Positions 20,749 through 29,428 of a stretch of DNA of 64,000 bases are shown one piece after another. Under the pieces are notes generated by a model. It had not been told where the DNA came from. It saw nothing but the letters and a program-made list of their open reading frames with translations, and did not search any database. Each line of letters starts with the position of its first letter. Positions within the stretch are counted from its first letter, which is position 1. The translations under genes were made by a program, and so were the position numbers. The stretch is from positions 558,001-622,000 of the forward strand of contig NZ_JACHWJ010000001.1 in the NCBI RefSeq assembly GCF_014191305.1. The letters run 5' to 3'. The DNA comes from Pseudoclavibacter helvolus. GTDB taxonomy: Bacteria; Actinomycetota; Actinomycetes; Actinomycetales; Microbacteriaceae.

Positions 20749-20754
20749 TAGCCT
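20749..20754 (+). promoter_or_regulatory. -10 box of a probable leaderless promoter (M20 peptidase)
   Basis: TAGCCT is followed by 7 nt and then the ATG at 20762. Transcription starting at the usual distance would begin at or next to the A of the ATG. There is no Shine-Dalgarno sequence. Confidence 0.5.
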
Positions 20755-20761
20755 AACCGCT

Positions 20762-22180
20762 ATGACTCTCCCCGAAGCTCCACTCGATGCACATAGCCAG
20801 GAAGACCGCCTCCTCGGCGCGATCGAGGACCGTTTTCCCAGCACGATCGCCCGACTGTCCGGACTCGTTCGCATCCCCTCCGTGTCGTGGGATGCGTTTG
20901 ACCGAGTGCACGTGAGGCGAAGCGCAGAGCGCACCGCCGAGCTGCTCCGCGAGGTCGCGCTCTTCGATTCTGTCGAGATCGACGGAGTCGAGACTGCCGA
21001 CGGCTACGAAGGCCAGCCGGCCGTCATCGCGACAAAGGCGGCGGAGCCCGGCCAGCCGACGGTCCTGCTCTACGCGCACCACGACGTGCAGCCGCAGGGA
21101 AGCGCCGACGACTGGCGGACGCCGCCGTTCGAGCCGACGCTGCGCGACGGCCGCCTCTACGGGCGCGGCGCAAGTGACGACAAGGCCGGCGTGATGACGC
21201 ACGTCGCTGCCCTCGAAGCTCTCGGCGTTGCCACGGACGGCAAGCCGGGCATCGGCATCTCGGTCTTCATCGAGGGCGAGGAGGAGAACGGCTCGCGCAG
21301 CTTCGCGGCCTTCCTCGAGAAGCACAGCGCCGCGCTCGGCGCCGACGCCATCATCGTGGCGGACAGCGACAACCCCTCAACCACCATCCCTGGGCTCACG
21401 GCCTCGCTCAGGGGAAACGTGACGATGAAGGTCACCGTGCGCACCCTGGGGCATGCCTCGCATTCCGGGATGCTTGGCGGGGCCGTCCCCGACGCCATGC
21501 TCGCCACCGTCCGCCTTCTCGACACGCTGTGGGACGACCAGGGCTCTGTGGCCGTCGCGGGACTCGGCTCGCGCGCCGGGGGACCGGCGGGCGGGGACGA
21601 GGACGACGTGCGCCGCGACGCCGAGCTGCTCGAGGGCGTATCTACGATCGGTACCGGGAGCATCCACGATCGTCTGTGGAACAGGCCCGCGATCACGATC
21701 ACGGGTATCGACGCGCCCAGCGTGGGCGAGGCTTCGAACACGCTCCTGCCCGTGGTCTCCGTTCGTCTCTCTGCCCGAATCGCGCCAGGAGACGACGCGG
21801 CACGGGCCTACGCGGCAATCGAGCGCCACCTACGGGAGCACGCCCCGTTCGGTGCCCATGTCGACATCACCCAGCCCGACCTCGGGCAGCCGTTCCTCGT
21901 CGACACGGCCGGCCCCGCCGTCGGGCTCATGAAGTCGGCGATGCGAGACGGCTGGGGGCAGGAGCCAGCAGAGACCGGCATCGGCGGGTCCATTCCCTTC
22001 ATCGCCGCCCTGGCCGAGGTCTACCCGGACGCGGAGATCCTCGTGACGGGTGTTGAGGACCCGGCCACGATGGCGCACAGCCCGAACGAGTCCCAGGACC
22101 TCGGCGTTCTGCGCCGTGCCATTTCGGCCGAAGCCCTCTTCCTGCTGCGCTTCGCCCGTCCGGCACCAGAGACCGCCTGA
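20762..22180 (+). CDS. M20 family metallopeptidase (dipeptidase)
   Basis: The product is a 472-aa zinc peptidase of the M20 family (ArgE/DapE/carboxypeptidase G2 clan). Metal ligand motifs are visible: YAHHDVQP, GRGASDDKAG, and EGEEENGSRSF carrying the catalytic Glu. A central dimerisation domain (near residues 220-350) includes ASHSGMLGGAVPDAM. Such actinobacterial proteins are usually annotated as dipeptidases; the true substrate is unknown. It appears to be leaderless and stands alone, divergent from the DUF3043 gene. Confidence 0.85.
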   Translation: MTLPEAPLDAHSQEDRLLGAIEDRFPSTIARLSGLVRIPSVSWDAFDRVHVRRSAERTAELLREVALFDSVEIDGVETADGYEGQPAVIATKAAEPGQPTVLLYAHHDVQPQGSADDWRTPPFEPTLRDGRLYGRGASDDKAGVMTHVAALEALGVATDGKPGIGISVFIEGEEENGSRSFAAFLEKHSAALGADAIIVADSDNPSTTIPGLTASLRGNVTMKVTVRTLGHASHSGMLGGAVPDAMLATVRLLDTLWDDQGSVAVAGLGSRAGGPAGGDEDDVRRDAELLEGVSTIGTGSIHDRLWNRPAITITGIDAPSVGEASNTLLPVVSVRLSARIAPGDDAARAYAAIERHLREHAPFGAHVDITQPDLGQPFLVDTAGPAVGLMKSAMRDGWGQEPAETGIGGSIPFIAALAEVYPDAEILVTGVEDPATMAHSPNESQDLGVLRRAISAEALFLLRFARPAPETA

Positions 22181-22280
22181 TGCGATTCCCGCCGGGGAGG
22201 AATATCCTTGGGGGATACGCCGTTATCGACGTGAAGAGCGCGGGGGCAGGTCGTCCCGCCCAGCAGCACGAGGAGAATCT

Positions 22281-22646
22281 ATGAGCGCAGTTCTTGAAGG
22301 CATCACCGTGAGCGAGGCCACGCACTCCGTGACCCTGACGCAGGCGGCACTCGACAAGATCAAGAACCTCATCGGCCAGGAGAGCGAAGGCGGGCTGCGC
22401 CTGCGCATCGCCGTCCAGCCAGGCGGTTGTTCAGGCCTGATCTACCAGCTGTTCTTCGACGAGCGCATTCTCGACGGCGACGCGACGGTCGACTTCGACG
22501 GCGTGGAAGTCATCGTCGATCCGATGAGCGTGCCCTACCTTGACAACGCGAAGATCGACTTCGAAGACACGATCCAGAAGCAGGGCTTCACGATCGACAA
22601 CCCGAGTGCGCAGGGTTCCTGTGCGTGTGGCGACTCCTTCCACTGA
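22281..22646 (+). CDS. erpA: iron-sulfur cluster insertion protein (ErpA/IscA family)
   Basis: This 121-aa A-type carrier accepts Fe-S clusters and passes them to apoproteins. The three conserved cysteines are present: C50 in PGGCSGLIY, C114 and C116 in GSCACGDSF. AGGAGA lies 4 nt before the ATG, which fixes the start. In actinobacteria this gene lies next to the cytochrome oxidase genes, as it does here upstream of ctaC, which fits a supply role for the respiratory and other Fe-S enzymes. Confidence 0.93.
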   Translation: MSAVLEGITVSEATHSVTLTQAALDKIKNLIGQESEGGLRLRIAVQPGGCSGLIYQLFFDERILDGDATVDFDGVEVIVDPMSVPYLDNAKIDFEDTIQKQGFTIDNPSAQGSCACGDSFH

Positions 22647-22680
22647 GTCGACACGCGGGAGGGCATCCCGCGACACACCC

Positions 22681-22711
22681 GAAACGGCGTGGTCTTTGAC
22701 CGCGCCGTTTC
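22681..22711 (+). terminator. terminator hairpin after erpA
   Basis: GAAACGGCG pairs with CGCCGTTTC, and an inner GGTC pairs with GACC around a TTT loop. No T-run follows. It lies 34 nt after erpA and before the ctaC promoter. Confidence 0.75.
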
Positions 22712-22798
22712 GTCGTCTCAGCGCGCCGCGAGTCATCCGACGCCGAGATTCCCACTAGACTGACAGCAACCTGTATGCGTCACCTCGAAAGGTTTGCC

Positions 22799-23728
22799 GT
22801 GCGAGACACCCGCCGCGTGAAGTGGTTCGCCGCTCCGATTGCAGCAGCCCTGATTCTGATCCTGGCTGGTTGCACGTCGCAAGAACTACGGGGCTACATG
22901 CCCGGTGACCCCGGCGTCACCAACCATTCCGACGCCTTCACCAACTTCTGGGTCAACTCCTGGATCATCCTGCTCGTCGTGGGCGGGATCACCTGGGGAC
23001 TCATCATCTGGGCGTCCGTGATGTACCGCCGCCGTAAGGGCGAGAAGGGCCTGCCGGCCCAGCTGCGCTACCACATGCCCATCGAGATCCTCTTCACCGT
23101 GGTCCCGATCATCCTGGTTGCCGGATTCTTCGCCTTCACCGTGCGCGAAGAGGCATCCGTCGTCGCGAACTTCGCCGAAGAAGATCAAGACGTCAAGATC
23201 GAGGTCTACGGCAAGCAGTGGGCGTGGGACTTCAACTACCTGCCCACGAGCAACACCGAGTACGACTCCGGTGTCTACTACGAGGGCATCCAGGCCCAGG
23301 AGCTCCGCGAGCCGTCCGAGGATGGTGAGCGCGGCGCCGCTACCGGTGAGATCGACGAGGCGGCACTGCCCAAGCTCGTCCTCCCCGTTGGCGCGAACGT
23401 AACGCTCGACATCAAGTCGCGTGACGTCATCCACTCCTTCTGGATCGTCGACTTCCACTACAAGATCGACAACATCCCCGGTCACACCAACACCATGTCG
23501 TTCGTGCCAGAGCGCGAAGGCACCTACATGGGCAAGTGCGCCGAGCTCTGCGGTGAGTACCACTCGATGATGCTCTTCCAGGTCGAGGTCGTCTCGCAGG
23601 CCGAGTACAACGCCTACATCGCCGAGCTTCGCGCGGCGGGCAACGTCGGCACCCACGGTGACGACTACAACCGCAACCAGAACCTTCCGGGCACCGAAGT
23701 TCCCGAGTTCAACCACGAGTCGGAATAG
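22799..23728 (+). CDS. ctaC: cytochrome c oxidase subunit II (CuA, lipoprotein)
   Basis: CtaC is the subunit of the aa3 oxidase that receives electrons at the CuA centre. The 309-aa product starts with a lipoprotein signal ending LILAGC (lipid Cys at residue 25), two membrane segments at about 53-75 and 95-115, and a C-terminal cupredoxin domain with the CuA motif [12 protein letters not shown] near residue 246. I chose the GTG at 22799 because AAAGG precedes it and a -10-like TAGACT (22756-22761) would give a leader of about 30 nt; an ATG at 22775 adds eight residues. It leads the ctaC-ctaD-ctaF unit. Confidence 0.94.
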   Translation: MRDTRRVKWFAAPIAAALILILAGCTSQELRGYMPGDPGVTNHSDAFTNFWVNSWIILLVVGGITWGLIIWASVMYRRRKGEKGLPAQLRYHMPIEILFTVVPIILVAGFFAFTVREEASVVANFAEEDQDVKIEVYGKQWAWDFNYLPTSNTEYDSGVYYEGIQAQELREPSEDGERGAATGEIDEAALPKLVLPVGANVTLDIKSRDVIHSFWIVDFHYKIDNIPGHTNTMSFVPEREGTYMGKCAELCGEYHSMMLFQVEVVSQAEYNAYIAELRAAGNVGTHGDDYNRNQNLPGTEVPEFNHESE

Positions 23729-23739
23729 GGGCGACGAAA

Positions 23740-25461
23740 ATGACGTCAACGCTGAACCGTCCAGGCATCACCCCGGTCTCCGAGGCGACCACGGCTCCGA
23801 GCCGCTCTGCTGAGCGCAAGGGCAACGTCCTCGTGACCTGGATCACCTCGACGGACCACAAGACCATCGGGTACATGTACCTGATCTCCAGCTTCGTCTG
23901 GTTCTGCATCGGCGGTGTCATGGCGCTGGTCATCCGTACTCAGCTCTTCGAGCCGGGCATGGAGATCATCGACACGAAAGAGCAGTACAACCAGCTCTTC
24001 ACGATGCACGGCACGATCATGCTGCTCATGTTCGGCACTCCGCTGTTCTCGGGCTTCGCGAACGTGCTTGTACCCCTGCAGATTGGCACGGCCGACGTCG
24101 CCTTCCCGCGACTCAACGCTTTCGCCTTCTGGCTCTTCACCTTCGGCGCGCTCATCGCGGTCGGCGGCTTCCTCACGCCGGGAGGTGCGGCATCCTTCGG
24201 CTGGACGGCCTACGTCCCCTTGTCGACGACGACGTATTCACCGGGAGTCGGTGGCAACTTGTGGGTTGCCGGACTCGCGGCGACGGGCTTCGCGACGATC
24301 TTCGGTGCCGTGAACTTCATCACGACGATCATCACGATGCGTGCCCCCGGCATGACCATGTGGCGCATGCCGATCTTCACGTGGAACGCGTTGATCACGT
24401 CGATCCTCGTCCTCTTCGCCTTCCCGGTCCTCGCGGCCGCCTGGTTCGGTCTCCTCATGGACCGCGTGTTCCTGACGCACATCTACGACGTCGAGGCCGG
24501 CGGAGCGATCCTCTACCAGCACCTGTTCTGGTTCTTCGGACACCCAGAGGTCTACGTGCTCGCGCTGCCGTTCTTCGGCATAGTGTCTGAGATCTTCCCT
24601 GCCTTCAGCAGGAAGCCGATCTTCGGCTACAAGACGCTCGTCTACGCGACGATCGCCATCGCAGCCCTGTCTGCATCCGTGTGGGCGCACCACATGTACG
24701 TGACGGGCACTGTTCTGCTGCCGTTCTTCGCGCTCATGACGATGCTGATCGCTGTGCCAACGGGTGTGAAGATCTTCAACTGGCTTGGCACGCTCTGGCG
24801 GGGATCGGTGACGTTCGAGACGCCGATGCTCTTCTCGCTCGGCTTCCTCGTCACGTTCGTGTTCGGTGGTCTGACCGGTGTCATCTTGGCTTCGCCGATG
24901 CTCGACTTCCACGTGTCGGACACCTACTTCGTGGTCGCGCACTTCCACTACGTGATCTTCGGCACGATCGTCTTCGCCATGTTCGCCGGCTTCTACTTCT
25001 GGTGGCCGAAGTGGACCGGCAAGATGCTCAACGAGCGTCTCGGCAAGATCCAGTTCTGGCTGCTGTTCATCGGCTTCCACATGACGTTCCTCATCCAGCA
25101 CTGGCTCGGCGTCATGGGCATGCCCCGTCGTTACGCGACGTACCAGCCTGAGGACAACTTCACGTGGATGAACCAGCTGTCGACGATCGGCGCGTTTGTG
25201 CTCGCGATCTCGCTGCTGCCGTTCTTCTTCAACGTGTTCATCACGGCGCGCAACGCGCCCAAGGTCACGGTTGATGACCCGTGGGGCTACGGCTCCTCGC
25301 TCGAGTGGGCTACCAGCTGCCCGCCGCCGCGCCACAACTTCACGTCCATCCCGCGCATCCGCTCGGAGCGCCCCGCGTTCGACCTCAACCACCCTGAGGT
25401 TGCACCGCACGGATATCGTGACCTGACGCCAGTCAACGACAAGATCGGAGAACGAGAGTGA
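23740..25461 (+). CDS. ctaD: cytochrome c oxidase subunit I
   Basis: CtaD is the catalytic haem-copper subunit of the aa3 oxidase, reducing O2 and pumping protons. The 573-aa product has twelve membrane segments. Key motifs are visible: [13 protein letters not shown] (haem a ligand His), [14 protein letters not shown] with the CuB His and cross-linked Tyr, [12 protein letters not shown], and VAHFHYV with the haem a3 and a ligands. AGGGG lies a few bases before the ATG, 11 bp after ctaC. The stop overlaps the ctaF GTG. Confidence 0.98.
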   Translation: MTSTLNRPGITPVSEATTAPSRSAERKGNVLVTWITSTDHKTIGYMYLISSFVWFCIGGVMALVIRTQLFEPGMEIIDTKEQYNQLFTMHGTIMLLMFGTPLFSGFANVLVPLQIGTADVAFPRLNAFAFWLFTFGALIAVGGFLTPGGAASFGWTAYVPLSTTTYSPGVGGNLWVAGLAATGFATIFGAVNFITTIITMRAPGMTMWRMPIFTWNALITSILVLFAFPVLAAAWFGLLMDRVFLTHIYDVEAGGAILYQHLFWFFGHPEVYVLALPFFGIVSEIFPAFSRKPIFGYKTLVYATIAIAALSASVWAHHMYVTGTVLLPFFALMTMLIAVPTGVKIFNWLGTLWRGSVTFETPMLFSLGFLVTFVFGGLTGVILASPMLDFHVSDTYFVVAHFHYVIFGTIVFAMFAGFYFWWPKWTGKMLNERLGKIQFWLLFIGFHMTFLIQHWLGVMGMPRRYATYQPEDNFTWMNQLSTIGAFVLAISLLPFFFNVFITARNAPKVTVDDPWGYGSSLEWATSCPPPRHNFTSIPRIRSERPAFDLNHPEVAPHGYRDLTPVNDKIGERE

Positions 25462-25880
25462 AGACCTCAGCCCGCCTTCTCTGGGTCCTCGCCGTCTTCT
25501 ACGCGGTTGTGACCGTCGTTTACACCCTCTGGACGCACGCTGCCCTCGGGCACTACGAGTGGGTCGGCATCGTCACCTTGGCGCTGTCCGGCATCTTCGT
25601 GGCGTTCGTCGCGTTCTACCTGGGCAGCTCGGCCAAGCCGTTCCGCATTCACGTCCTCCCGGAGGACCGCCTCGACGGTGAGATTGCTGACGCAGACCCC
25701 GAGCTCGGGTTCTTCCCGCCGCAGAGCTGGTGGCCGTTTGTCCTGGCCCTCGCGGTTGGGCTGATCTTCCTGGGCATCTCGATCGGCGGATGGTGGTTCG
25801 CGTACTTCTCCGCGCCGCTGTTCATCATTGCGATCGTCGGCTGGGTGTTCGAGTACTACCGCGGACGCTACGCCCACTAG
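25458..25880 (+). CDS. ctaF: actinobacterial cytochrome c oxidase subunit IV
   Basis: CtaF is a small membrane subunit of the bcc-aa3 supercomplex specific to actinobacteria. The 140-aa product has four hydrophobic segments (about residues 4-24, 34-56, 88-108 and 112-132). The GTG start overlaps the ctaD stop as GTGA. A good terminator follows 19 nt after the stop. Function is inferred from the conserved ctaC-ctaD-ctaF order and topology. Confidence 0.92.
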   Translation: MKTSARLLWVLAVFYAVVTVVYTLWTHAALGHYEWVGIVTLALSGIFVAFVAFYLGSSAKPFRIHVLPEDRLDGEIADADPELGFFPPQSWWPFVLALAVGLIFLGISIGGWWFAYFSAPLFIIAIVGWVFEYYRGRYAH

Positions 25881-25899
25881 GCCCCGTTTGAAGGCTTCT

Positions 25900-25931
25900 G
25901 GCCCGTCCCTCTTCCGAGGGGCGGGCCTTTT
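25900..25931 (+). terminator. terminator after ctaF
   Basis: GGCCCGTCCC pairs with GGGGCGGGCC (one G-T wobble) around an 8-nt loop and is followed by TTTT. A typical intrinsic terminator. Confidence 0.9.
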
Positions 25932-26031
25932 GCTGTGCTGTGGTGGAACTGGACGTGGACTGCGGCAGGAGCGGTCGAGAGAGCGGAAAGAGCGACGCAC
26001 GCCTCGGCGGGGCGAAGCCACGTCGCCACGT

Positions 26032-26073
26032 CCACGGTAGGCCGAGCGACGACCACGGTAGGCCGAGCGACGA
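26032..26073. repeat. 21-bp tandem repeat, two exact copies
   Basis: The unit begins CCACGGTAGGCCGAGC and is repeated without change at 26032-26052 and 26053-26073. It lies in the spacer between ctaF and the IS21 element. Confidence 0.9.
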
Positions 26074-26215
26074 CGTGCTGGGTGCGCACGGGGACGGCGT
26101 CGTCGAGAGTGGCCTGGCCCTTCATGGAGTTGTGAGCATAGGCGCGAGGCCCCCAGGACCAAGAGGACCGCAACGGCAACACGAACTGCGGGCAGCCGGC
26201 CACGAAGCGCTCACG

Positions 26216-26255
26216 GCAAGCCGAGCAAGCCGAGCAAGCCGGCGAGCCGGCGAGC
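26216..26255. repeat. 9-bp tandem array
   Basis: GCAAGCCGA occurs twice, followed by GCAAGCCG, GCGAGCCG and GCGAGC. It looks like slippage-generated sequence in non-coding DNA. Confidence 0.85.
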
Positions 26256-26443
26256 ATATGTCCGTGACGTGCCGCGCGTGCCCCGCGCGCTGCGCGGATT
26301 CGGCGCGGTGTCTTCACGTGATTGTTGTCGTAACCAGAGGCCCAGCTGGCTCGACGTGGCCCTCGGTCGCGACAAGATGGAGCGCTCGACGAGTCTGAGA
26401 TCTCGGACGCGCAGGATGAGCGGCGTCGGCGTCGGTGACATCC

Positions 26444-26507
26444 ACACCGCCCCCGGATCGCCGAGGGCGGTGTTGTGGTCGCCATGGGGCACCTGAGGCG
26501 ACCACAA
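26444..26507. repeat. two adjoining long inverted repeats
   Basis: ACACCGCCC (26444-26452) pairs with GGGCGGTGT (26465-26473). Then TTGTGGTCGCC (26473-26483) pairs with GGCGACCACAA (26497-26507) around a 13-nt loop. Both stems are perfect. Neither is followed by a T-run; they could be terminators for minus-strand readthrough, or the relic of a mobile element. Confidence 0.7.
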
Positions 26508-26716
26508 GTCAGCTCCGGCGCGCGCTGCAGAGTGTCTCGCGAAGTCCTCGCTTCGCTGCTCAGGCGGACTCGCGGAGCGGCTGACGGCGCTCACTGAAAT
26601 TCCTCGGTTCTGCTCATCGAAATTCCCCACTCTGGGTCGCTCCGCCGCATGAGGCGGGCCTTCCTCGATGCTGGTGGTCTCTGACCACACACCAGCCCGA
26701 GGAAGGCCCTGTTCTC

Positions 26717-28045
26717 ATGCTCTCAGAGAGGAGCAGCGTGGACATCCACGCTCTGAAACGGCAGGGGATGACGATCAGCGAGATCGCCCGCCGCACTAAC
26801 CATGACCGCAAGACCATCCGCGCGTATCTGAACGGTGAACGCCAGCCCGGGATGCGTGAGCGCACCATCCCGGACTCGTTCGACGCGTTCGTCGACTACG
26901 CCACCGCGAGACTGACCGAGGACCCGCACCTGTGGGCGGTGGCGCTGCTCGACGAGCTGCGACCGCTCGGTTACGAGGGGTCGTATCCGACGCTGACGCG
27001 GCAGATTCGTGCCCGCGGGCTGCGTCCGGCGTGCACCGCGTGCGCGCACGTCACCAAACGCGCAAACGCGGTCATCGAGCACCCGCCCGGGGAGGAGACC
27101 CAGTTCGACTGGGTCGAGATGCCCGACCCGCCCGCGCATTGGGGGTTCGGACGCAAGACCGCGTATGTCCTGGTCGGGTCGCTCGCGCACTCGGGTGTCT
27201 GGCGGGGCGTGATCTCCCCGTCGATGGACACCCCGCACCTGCTCGCCGCGATGACGACCCTGCTCGCCCTGCTGGGCGGGCTCACGAAGACCTGGCGGTT
27301 CGACCGGATGCGGACGGTCCTGGACCACCGCACCGGCGACCTGGTCCCGCAGTTCGCCGCGTTCGCGAAGCACCACGGCGTCACCGCGGTGGTCTGCCGG
27401 CCGAGGTCGGGGAACAGGAAGGGCGTGGTCGAGAAGAACAATCACACCGCCGCGCAACGCTGGTGGCGGACCTTGCCCGACGACCTCACCCTCGAGCAAG
27501 CGCAGGCCAGCCTGAACACGTTCGCCGCAGGGCAGGGCGACCGGCGGCGTGAGGGCGAGCTCGGGACGACGACAGCGTCCGCCCTGTTCGTGAACGAGCG
27601 GCTCAGACCGCTACCTGCGGTTGTGTTCCCTGTGATCATCACAGAGGAGCGCACCGCGACCCGGCAAGCGCTGATCGACTGGCGCGGGAATCGCTACTCC
27701 GTCCCGCCCGAACTCGCCGCCGCGAAAGTCGAGGTCCGGCAGCGGCTCGGCGCGGACATCATCGACATCGCCACCGCATCGGGGACGGTCGTCGCCCGCC
27801 ACCAGGTCGCCGAACCCGGCCTCGGCGTCACGATCCGCGACAGCGGCCATGTCACCGCACTGGAGGCCATCGCGATGGCGTCAGCGACACCAGGACGCCC
27901 GCACCGCCGCAAAGAACGCATCCCACCCGGCAGGGCCGCGCTGCGCGCTGCCGCAGCCCTCACCAGCGCTGCAGCGCAGCCTTCGACCGTGATCAGCCTG
28001 GCCGCTTACGAGCAGGCCGCGAAGAACAGGAACACCCTCCGATGA
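26717..28045 (+). CDS. istA: IS21-family transposase IstA
   Basis: IstA is the DDE recombinase of IS21-type elements. The 442-aa product has an N-terminal helix-turn-helix (MTISEIARRTNHDRKTIRAY) and an integrase catalytic core with D131 in QFDWVEM, D196 in RFDRMRT and E239 in KGVVEKNNH. The C-terminal part is the IstA-specific domain. The frame is intact. An alternative GTG at 26738, better placed after GAGAGGAG, would remove seven residues. The stop overlaps the istB ATG. Confidence 0.93.
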   Translation: MLSERSSVDIHALKRQGMTISEIARRTNHDRKTIRAYLNGERQPGMRERTIPDSFDAFVDYATARLTEDPHLWAVALLDELRPLGYEGSYPTLTRQIRARGLRPACTACAHVTKRANAVIEHPPGEETQFDWVEMPDPPAHWGFGRKTAYVLVGSLAHSGVWRGVISPSMDTPHLLAAMTTLLALLGGLTKTWRFDRMRTVLDHRTGDLVPQFAAFAKHHGVTAVVCRPRSGNRKGVVEKNNHTAAQRWWRTLPDDLTLEQAQASLNTFAAGQGDRRREGELGTTTASALFVNERLRPLPAVVFPVIITEERTATRQALIDWRGNRYSVPPELAAAKVEVRQRLGADIIDIATASGTVVARHQVAEPGLGVTIRDSGHVTALEAIAMASATPGRPHRRKERIPPGRAALRAAAALTSAAAQPSTVISLAAYEQAAKNRNTLR

Positions 28046-28854
28046 CCACAACCACAGCCACCACGACGGCAGCGAGCGTCTATCAACAGCTGCGCGGCCA
28101 CCTCACCGACCTGAAACTCGCCGACGCCGCGGACGCCCTCCCCGCCGTCCTCGACCAGGCGCAAGCCGAAGGATGGACCCTGACGCAGGCCCTCGAGCAC
28201 CTACTGCGAGTCGAGGTCACCGCCACCGACGCCCGCCGCTTGGCTGGCCGGTTCCGTTTCGCGAACCTCCCCACCGGGCAGACCCTGGACGACTTCGATC
28301 ACGACGCCGCATCCGGCATCGACCGGTCGCTGCTGGCCGAGCTCGGCACCTGCCGGTTCATCGACACCGCCACCAACGTGCTCCTGATCGGCCCGCCCGG
28401 CGTCGGGAAGACCCACATCGCCACCGGCCTCGGCCACGCCGCCGTCACCGCCGGCTACCGCGTCTACTTCACCTCCGCCGCCGACCTCGCCGCCCGCTGC
28501 CACCGCGCCGCGATCGAAGGCAAGTGGTCGACGATGATGCGTTTCTTCGCCGGTCCGACCCTGCTCATCATCGACGAGCTTGGCTACCTGCCACTACCCG
28601 GCGAGGCCGCCTCAGCCTTGTTCCAGGTCATCAACCAGCGCTACCTGAAGACCTCCATCGTGATCACCACGAACCGGCCGGTCGGAGCCTGGGGCGAGAT
28701 CCTCGGCGACACCACCGTCGCCGCAGCCATGCTCGACCGGCTCTTGCACCGATCCGTCGTGATCACCCTCGATGGAGCCTCTTACCGGCTCCGCCACCAC
28801 GCCACCGCCGCAGACGAACTCCGCCGCGTCACGACCGGCACGAACCTGCGCTAA
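28042..28854 (+). CDS. istB: IS21-family helper ATPase IstB
   Basis: IstB is a DnaA/AAA+-like ATPase that assists IstA in target selection and strand transfer. The 270-aa product has an N-terminal helical domain, Walker A GPPGVGKTH at about residues 117-125 and Walker B TLLIIDELGYLPL, followed by a sensor motif IVITTNRPVGAW. It overlaps istA by 4 bp (ATGA), so translation is coupled. The frame is intact, so the element may still be mobile. Confidence 0.93.
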   Translation: MTTTTATTTAASVYQQLRGHLTDLKLADAADALPAVLDQAQAEGWTLTQALEHLLRVEVTATDARRLAGRFRFANLPTGQTLDDFDHDAASGIDRSLLAELGTCRFIDTATNVLLIGPPGVGKTHIATGLGHAAVTAGYRVYFTSAADLAARCHRAAIEGKWSTMMRFFAGPTLLIIDELGYLPLPGEAASALFQVINQRYLKTSIVITTNRPVGAWGEILGDTTVAAAMLDRLLHRSVVITLDGASYRLRHHATAADELRRVTTGTNLR

Positions 28855-28921
28855 CCTGACCACGCGACCTGAGGAATTCCGATGAGCAACTCTGGGGAAT
28901 TTCGATGAGCGCCATCACGGC

Positions 28922-29355
28922 TCCGCTGGGCCCGCTTTCGCTCGACCCGCTTTCGCTCGACGGGTTTCCGCTGAACCCGTCCTCGGTGGAGGAGCTTCTG
29001 CTGAGCCCATGTCTGGGGAGGAGCTTCCGCTGACATTGTCTCCGGGAACTCGTCTCCGGGAACTCGTCGCCGGGGGCTCGTGTCCGGGAACTCGTCGCCG
29101 GGGGCTCGTGTCCGGGAACTCGTCGCCGGGGGAGCCCAGGCCGGTGAACTCTTCCTCTAGTCGGAAGTGAGGCGAGACGCGGCTGGTCGAGGGGCGCCAC
29201 GCAGCCCACCCGGCCGTCGATGTACTGCCGTGGACAAGAAACAGACCGTGGACCGGAGCGGGATGCGCTGCGTCCTCTCTGACGGGAGACTCTCGGGAGA
29301 GTCGTTCTGCTCCGTTTCGGGGACAACGAACGATGCTCACTCAGAACACAGGAAA
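28922..29355. other. non-coding, tandem-repeat-rich spacer right of the IS21 element
   Basis: About 430 bp between the IS21 right end and the qcrB terminator carry three sets of short repeats in their first half. The remainder (29140-29355) has small inverted repeats such as ACTCTC-GG-GAGAGT but no gene that I can support. Repeat lengths of 14 and 29 bp are not multiples of three, which argues against coding. Confidence 0.6.
28931..29137. repeat. minisatellite cluster (15-, 17- and 14-bp units)
   Basis: CCCGCTTTCGCTCGA occurs twice in tandem (28931-28960) with a degenerate third copy. A 17-bp unit beginning GGAGGAGCTTC occurs at 28988 and 29017. Then six full copies of a 14-bp unit fill 29041-29124, alternating TCCGGGAACTCGTC and GCCGGGGGCTCGTG, with a partial seventh. 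This is locally slippage-prone non-coding DNA. Confidence 0.9.
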
Positions 29356-29393
29356 GGGGCTGCCAGACCCGCTTTCGCGAATCTGGCAGCCCC
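29356..29393 (-). terminator. terminator for the ctaE-qcrC-qcrA-qcrB unit
   Basis: GGGGCTGCCAGA pairs perfectly over 12 bp with TCTGGCAGCCCC around a 14-nt loop, 36 nt past the qcrB stop on the minus strand. A short TTT follows on that strand. Confidence 0.85.
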
Positions 29394-29428
29394 TGCTCTG
29401 CCCGATAAGGGCCAGGAGTTGCTACGGC

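Larger units (their letters stand above)
25932..26581. other. non-coding, repeat-bearing spacer left of the IS21 element
   Basis: About 650 bp between the ctaF terminator and the IS21 left end show no convincing gene. Open frames here are short, disagree between strands and have a low-complexity Arg/Gly/Ala composition. The stretch holds a 21-bp tandem duplication (26032-26073), a 9-bp tandem array (26216-26255) and two adjacent inverted repeats (26444-26473 and 26473-26507). Confidence 0.6.
26582..28917 (+). mobile_element. IS21-family insertion sequence, apparently intact
   Basis: The ends are TGACGGCGCTCA on the left and, inverted, TGATGGCGCTCA on the right. Inside each end a second copy of the motif TGCTCATCG-AATTCC is present, the multiple terminal repeats usual for IS21. 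The element carries istA and istB with a 4-bp overlap. It is flanked by CGGC at 26578-26581 and 28918-28921, a 4-bp target duplication, so insertion was simple and fairly recent. It sits in repeat-rich DNA between ctaF and qcrB and breaks no gene. Confidence 0.92.

Noticed and set aside
25940-26398. 152-codon plus-strand frame in the ctaF-IS21 spacer
   Set aside because: It runs through the 21-bp and 9-bp repeats, has no ribosome site, and a competing minus-strand frame covers the same DNA.
29041-29137. Possible CRISPR array
   Set aside because: The 14-bp units are contiguous with no unique spacers, and no cas gene is in the window.
28829-29340. Overlapping minus-strand frames of 141 and 165 codons beside the IS21 right end
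   Set aside because: They read through 14-, 15- and 29-bp period repeats that shift frame, and one runs into the IS21 terminal repeat. Not protein-like.
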